Notes under the pieces: generated by a model
Database searches by the model: none
Told to the model about the DNA's origin: nothing
The model's input: only the letters and a program-made list of their open reading frames with translations
Program-made: the position numbers and the translations under genes
Shown here: piece by piece, positions 6,005-7,261 of the stretch
Layout of the letters: the number at the start of each line of letters is the position of its first letter
Numbering within the stretch: position 1 is the stretch's first letter
DNA from: an uncultured Verrucomicrobia subdivision 3 bacterium
Lineage (GTDB): Bacteria; Verrucomicrobiota; Verrucomicrobiae; Limisphaerales; CAMLLE01
Direction: 5' to 3'
NCBI GenBank assembly: GCA_946480555.1
Contig: CAMLLE010000147.1
Location: 1-7,261, forward strand
Length of the DNA stretch: 7,261 bases

Positions 6005-7015
6005 ATGGAACAACAAACCACAATCAGCCCAGCCCTGGCGCCGGCTTCGGAAGCGCCAAAGCAACAATCGAATGTTGGCATCCTGGATGAGTTTCAGACG
6101 GAGCTGATCGCCTTTTGGAAGGCGCTGCCGAACAAAGGGTTCTTTTTTGCTCTGCTGGGTGCCTGGATTGCCCTGTTCCATTTTCGCGGCAGCTCATTGC
6201 TGGGATATATCGAAACCTCATCCCTCTTCGGCTGGATGTTCGAGTCATACAACAGCCCCAATCAGGCCGCTGACGACAAAATCGGAAATCTCATTCCGCC
6301 GCTGGTCCTGGGAATCATTTACTGGAAACGGAAGGAATTGCTCGCGACTGGACCCCGGCTTTGGTGGCCCGGAGCCTTCATTCTGATCCCGGCACTGGCT
6401 TTGCATGCCGTTGGATTCATGATCCAGGAACCGCGCGTGTCCATCTTGGGCTTTTTCCTCGGCGTTTACGGTCTCACCGGCCTCGCGTGGGGCTGGCGCT
6501 GGATGATGCGGAGCTTCTTCCCGTTCTTCCTGTTTATCTTCTCGGTTCCGTTGGGAAATCACGCGGACATCATCACCACGCGGCTGCAACTGCTGGTTTG
6601 CTGGCTGGTCGAATTTGTTTCGCACAATCTTTTTGGGATCGGAGTCCTTCGACGCGGTGCATTGCTGATGGATCCCGCCGGGCAATATCAGTACGAAGTT
6701 GCCGCGGCCTGCAGCGGCATCCGAAGTCTGTTCACGATCTTTCTGCTGGCGACCGTTTACGGTTTCCTGAACTTCAAATCGCTTTGGCAGCGTTTGTTCT
6801 TCATGGCACTGGCGGCGCCGTTCGCCGTGATTGGAAATCTGGTTCGCATGCTCTTCATCGTTTTGGCGGCGAATTTCTGGGGACAGAAAGGCGGCGAATG
6901 GGTGCATGATGACACCTTCTTCAGCATGGTGCCCTATGTGCCCGCGATTCTTGGCCTGATCTGGATTGGAGGCTGGATGGAGAAGTTGAATGAACGCAGG
7001 AGCCAGAAAACATGA
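6005..7015 (+). CDS. xrt: Exosortase/archaeosortase family transpeptidase
   Basis: A 336-residue polytopic inner-membrane protein of the exosortase family. These enzymes recognise a C-terminal sorting signal (PEP-CTERM or a variant) on exported proteins, cut it and are thought to pass the protein to an extracellular or cell-surface acceptor. About eight to nine hydrophobic segments are visible, roughly at 44-61, 94-107, 120-138, 145-163, 170-184, 190-212, 233-254, 264-288 and 305-324. The three family residues are all present: Cys236 in YEVAAACSGIRSL (230-242), Arg281 in GNLVRMLFIV (277-286), and His301 in WVHDDTF (299-305). The N-terminal ~35 residues are hydrophilic, Gln/Pro/Ala-rich and cytoplasmic. 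The start is the first ATG after the preceding gene and has no Shine-Dalgarno. The 3' end overlaps the next gene by ATGA, implying coupled translation. The exosortase subtype and its substrates cannot be decided here. Confidence 0.93.
   Translation: MEQQTTISPALAPASEAPKQQSNVGILDEFQTELIAFWKALPNKGFFFALLGAWIALFHFRGSSLLGYIETSSLFGWMFESYNSPNQAADDKIGNLIPPLVLGIIYWKRKELLATGPRLWWPGAFILIPALALHAVGFMIQEPRVSILGFFLGVYGLTGLAWGWRWMMRSFFPFFLFIFSVPLGNHADIITTRLQLLVCWLVEFVSHNLFGIGVLRRGALLMDPAGQYQYEVAAACSGIRSLFTIFLLATVYGFLNFKSLWQRLFFMALAAPFAVIGNLVRMLFIVLAANFWGQKGGEWVHDDTFFSMVPYVPAILGLIWIGGWMEKLNERRSQKT
6998..7002 (+). promoter_or_regulatory. Ribosome binding site for the EpsI-like gene
   Basis: AGGAG at 6998-7002 is followed by nine bases and the ATG at 7012. 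It is the only well-placed Shine-Dalgarno-like site I see in the window. It lies inside the last codons of the exosortase gene and supports the ATG that overlaps the exosortase stop. Confidence 0.55.
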
Positions 7016-7261
7016 AGAATGCAAAAGTTTTCATCGGCGGTGTTGTCCTGGTCCTGATCCTGGTTTCCGGTTTCAGCCTGAACTGGCTGCGCTCCCAGCA
7101 GAAGATCGGCACGCCGGGCGTTCGTGCTGAATCGACCACCAACGGCCTGGTGATGAGAATCGAACTGCCCGAGAAGGTGCTCGGTTTCAGTTCCTCCAAT
7201 GTGCCGCAAGCTGAAATTGTCACCACCACGTTGCCGCCGGATACGAGCTACGCGCAACGCT
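7012..7261 (+). CDS. EpsI-like exosortase-associated protein, N-terminal part
   Basis: The frame opens at the ATG overlapping the exosortase TGA and stays open for 83 codons to the right edge. Residues 6-24 form one hydrophobic segment (VFIGGVVLVLILVSGFSLN), an N-terminal anchor or uncleaved signal. After it comes a periplasmic stretch containing VMRIELPEKVLGF (47-59) and TTLPPDTSYAQR (72-83). A membrane anchor, then 'LPE..-G(W/F)', then 'LP-DT' before a likely Tyr is the pattern I associate with EpsI-family proteins encoded directly after, or fused to, exosortases. EpsI proteins are needed for exopolysaccharide production in methylotrophs; their biochemical role is unknown. Identification rests mostly on position and this partial motif, and the usual Trp after the Gly is Phe here. 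The remainder lies outside the window. Confidence 0.65.
   Translation, partial: MKNAKVFIGGVVLVLILVSGFSLNWLRSQQKIGTPGVRAESTTNGLVMRIELPEKVLGFSSSNVPQAEIVTTTLPPDTSYAQR

Noticed and set aside
6245..7024. A 259-codon minus-strand frame opposite the exosortase
   Set aside because: Composition is Gln/Glu/His/Arg-rich as expected from the complement of a membrane protein, and the plus strand holds the full exosortase motif set.
1..7261. CRISPR arrays, tRNA or rRNA genes, insertion sequences
   Set aside because: No regularly spaced repeats, no cloverleaf or rRNA-like segments, and no transposase-like frames or paired terminal repeats were seen.

Overview
The window reads as ordinary chromosomal DNA from a Gram-negative-type bacterium, fairly GC-rich and most likely a member of the Verrucomicrobiota (Pedosphaera/Limisphaerales-like). 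That placement is an inference. It rests on a secreted DUF1080 protein, an exosortase paired with an EpsI-like gene, a two-repeat MMPL/RND exporter of the hopanoid-exporter type, and the near absence of Shine-Dalgarno sequences. No RNA genes, CRISPR arrays or insertion sequences were seen, and no stretch over 300 bases lacks a gene.

The layout is two divergent gene runs that meet at a 150-base junction (4212-4361). Leftward (minus strand), in order of transcription, come a small YbjQ/UPF0145 protein, the YebC/TACO1 translation or regulatory factor, a 923-residue MMPL/RND-type membrane exporter, and the first 34 codons of a secreted protein cut off by the left edge. Gaps between these genes are 82, 51 and 120 bases, so a loose operon is possible. 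The yebC leader carries four back-to-back degenerate 7-base repeats, and the 3' end of the exporter gene holds a perfect 12-base inverted repeat.

Rightward (plus strand) come a secreted DUF1080 (3-keto-disaccharide hydrolase-like) protein, a WecG/TagA/CpsF family (GT26) glycosyltransferase, an exosortase with its complete Cys-Arg-His set, and the start of a small membrane-anchored protein resembling EpsI. The last two overlap by ATGA and are translationally coupled. The glycosyltransferase, exosortase and EpsI-like gene suggest the edge of a locus for extracellular polysaccharide synthesis and exosortase-dependent protein sorting, continuing past the right edge. No PEP-CTERM-type substrate is visible in the window.

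The points most worth a second look are the exosortase/EpsI-like/GT26 grouping, loss of the expected aspartate in the second half of the exporter, the heptad repeats before yebC, and the inverted repeat inside the exporter's tail. I found no clear evidence of a wholly new system.
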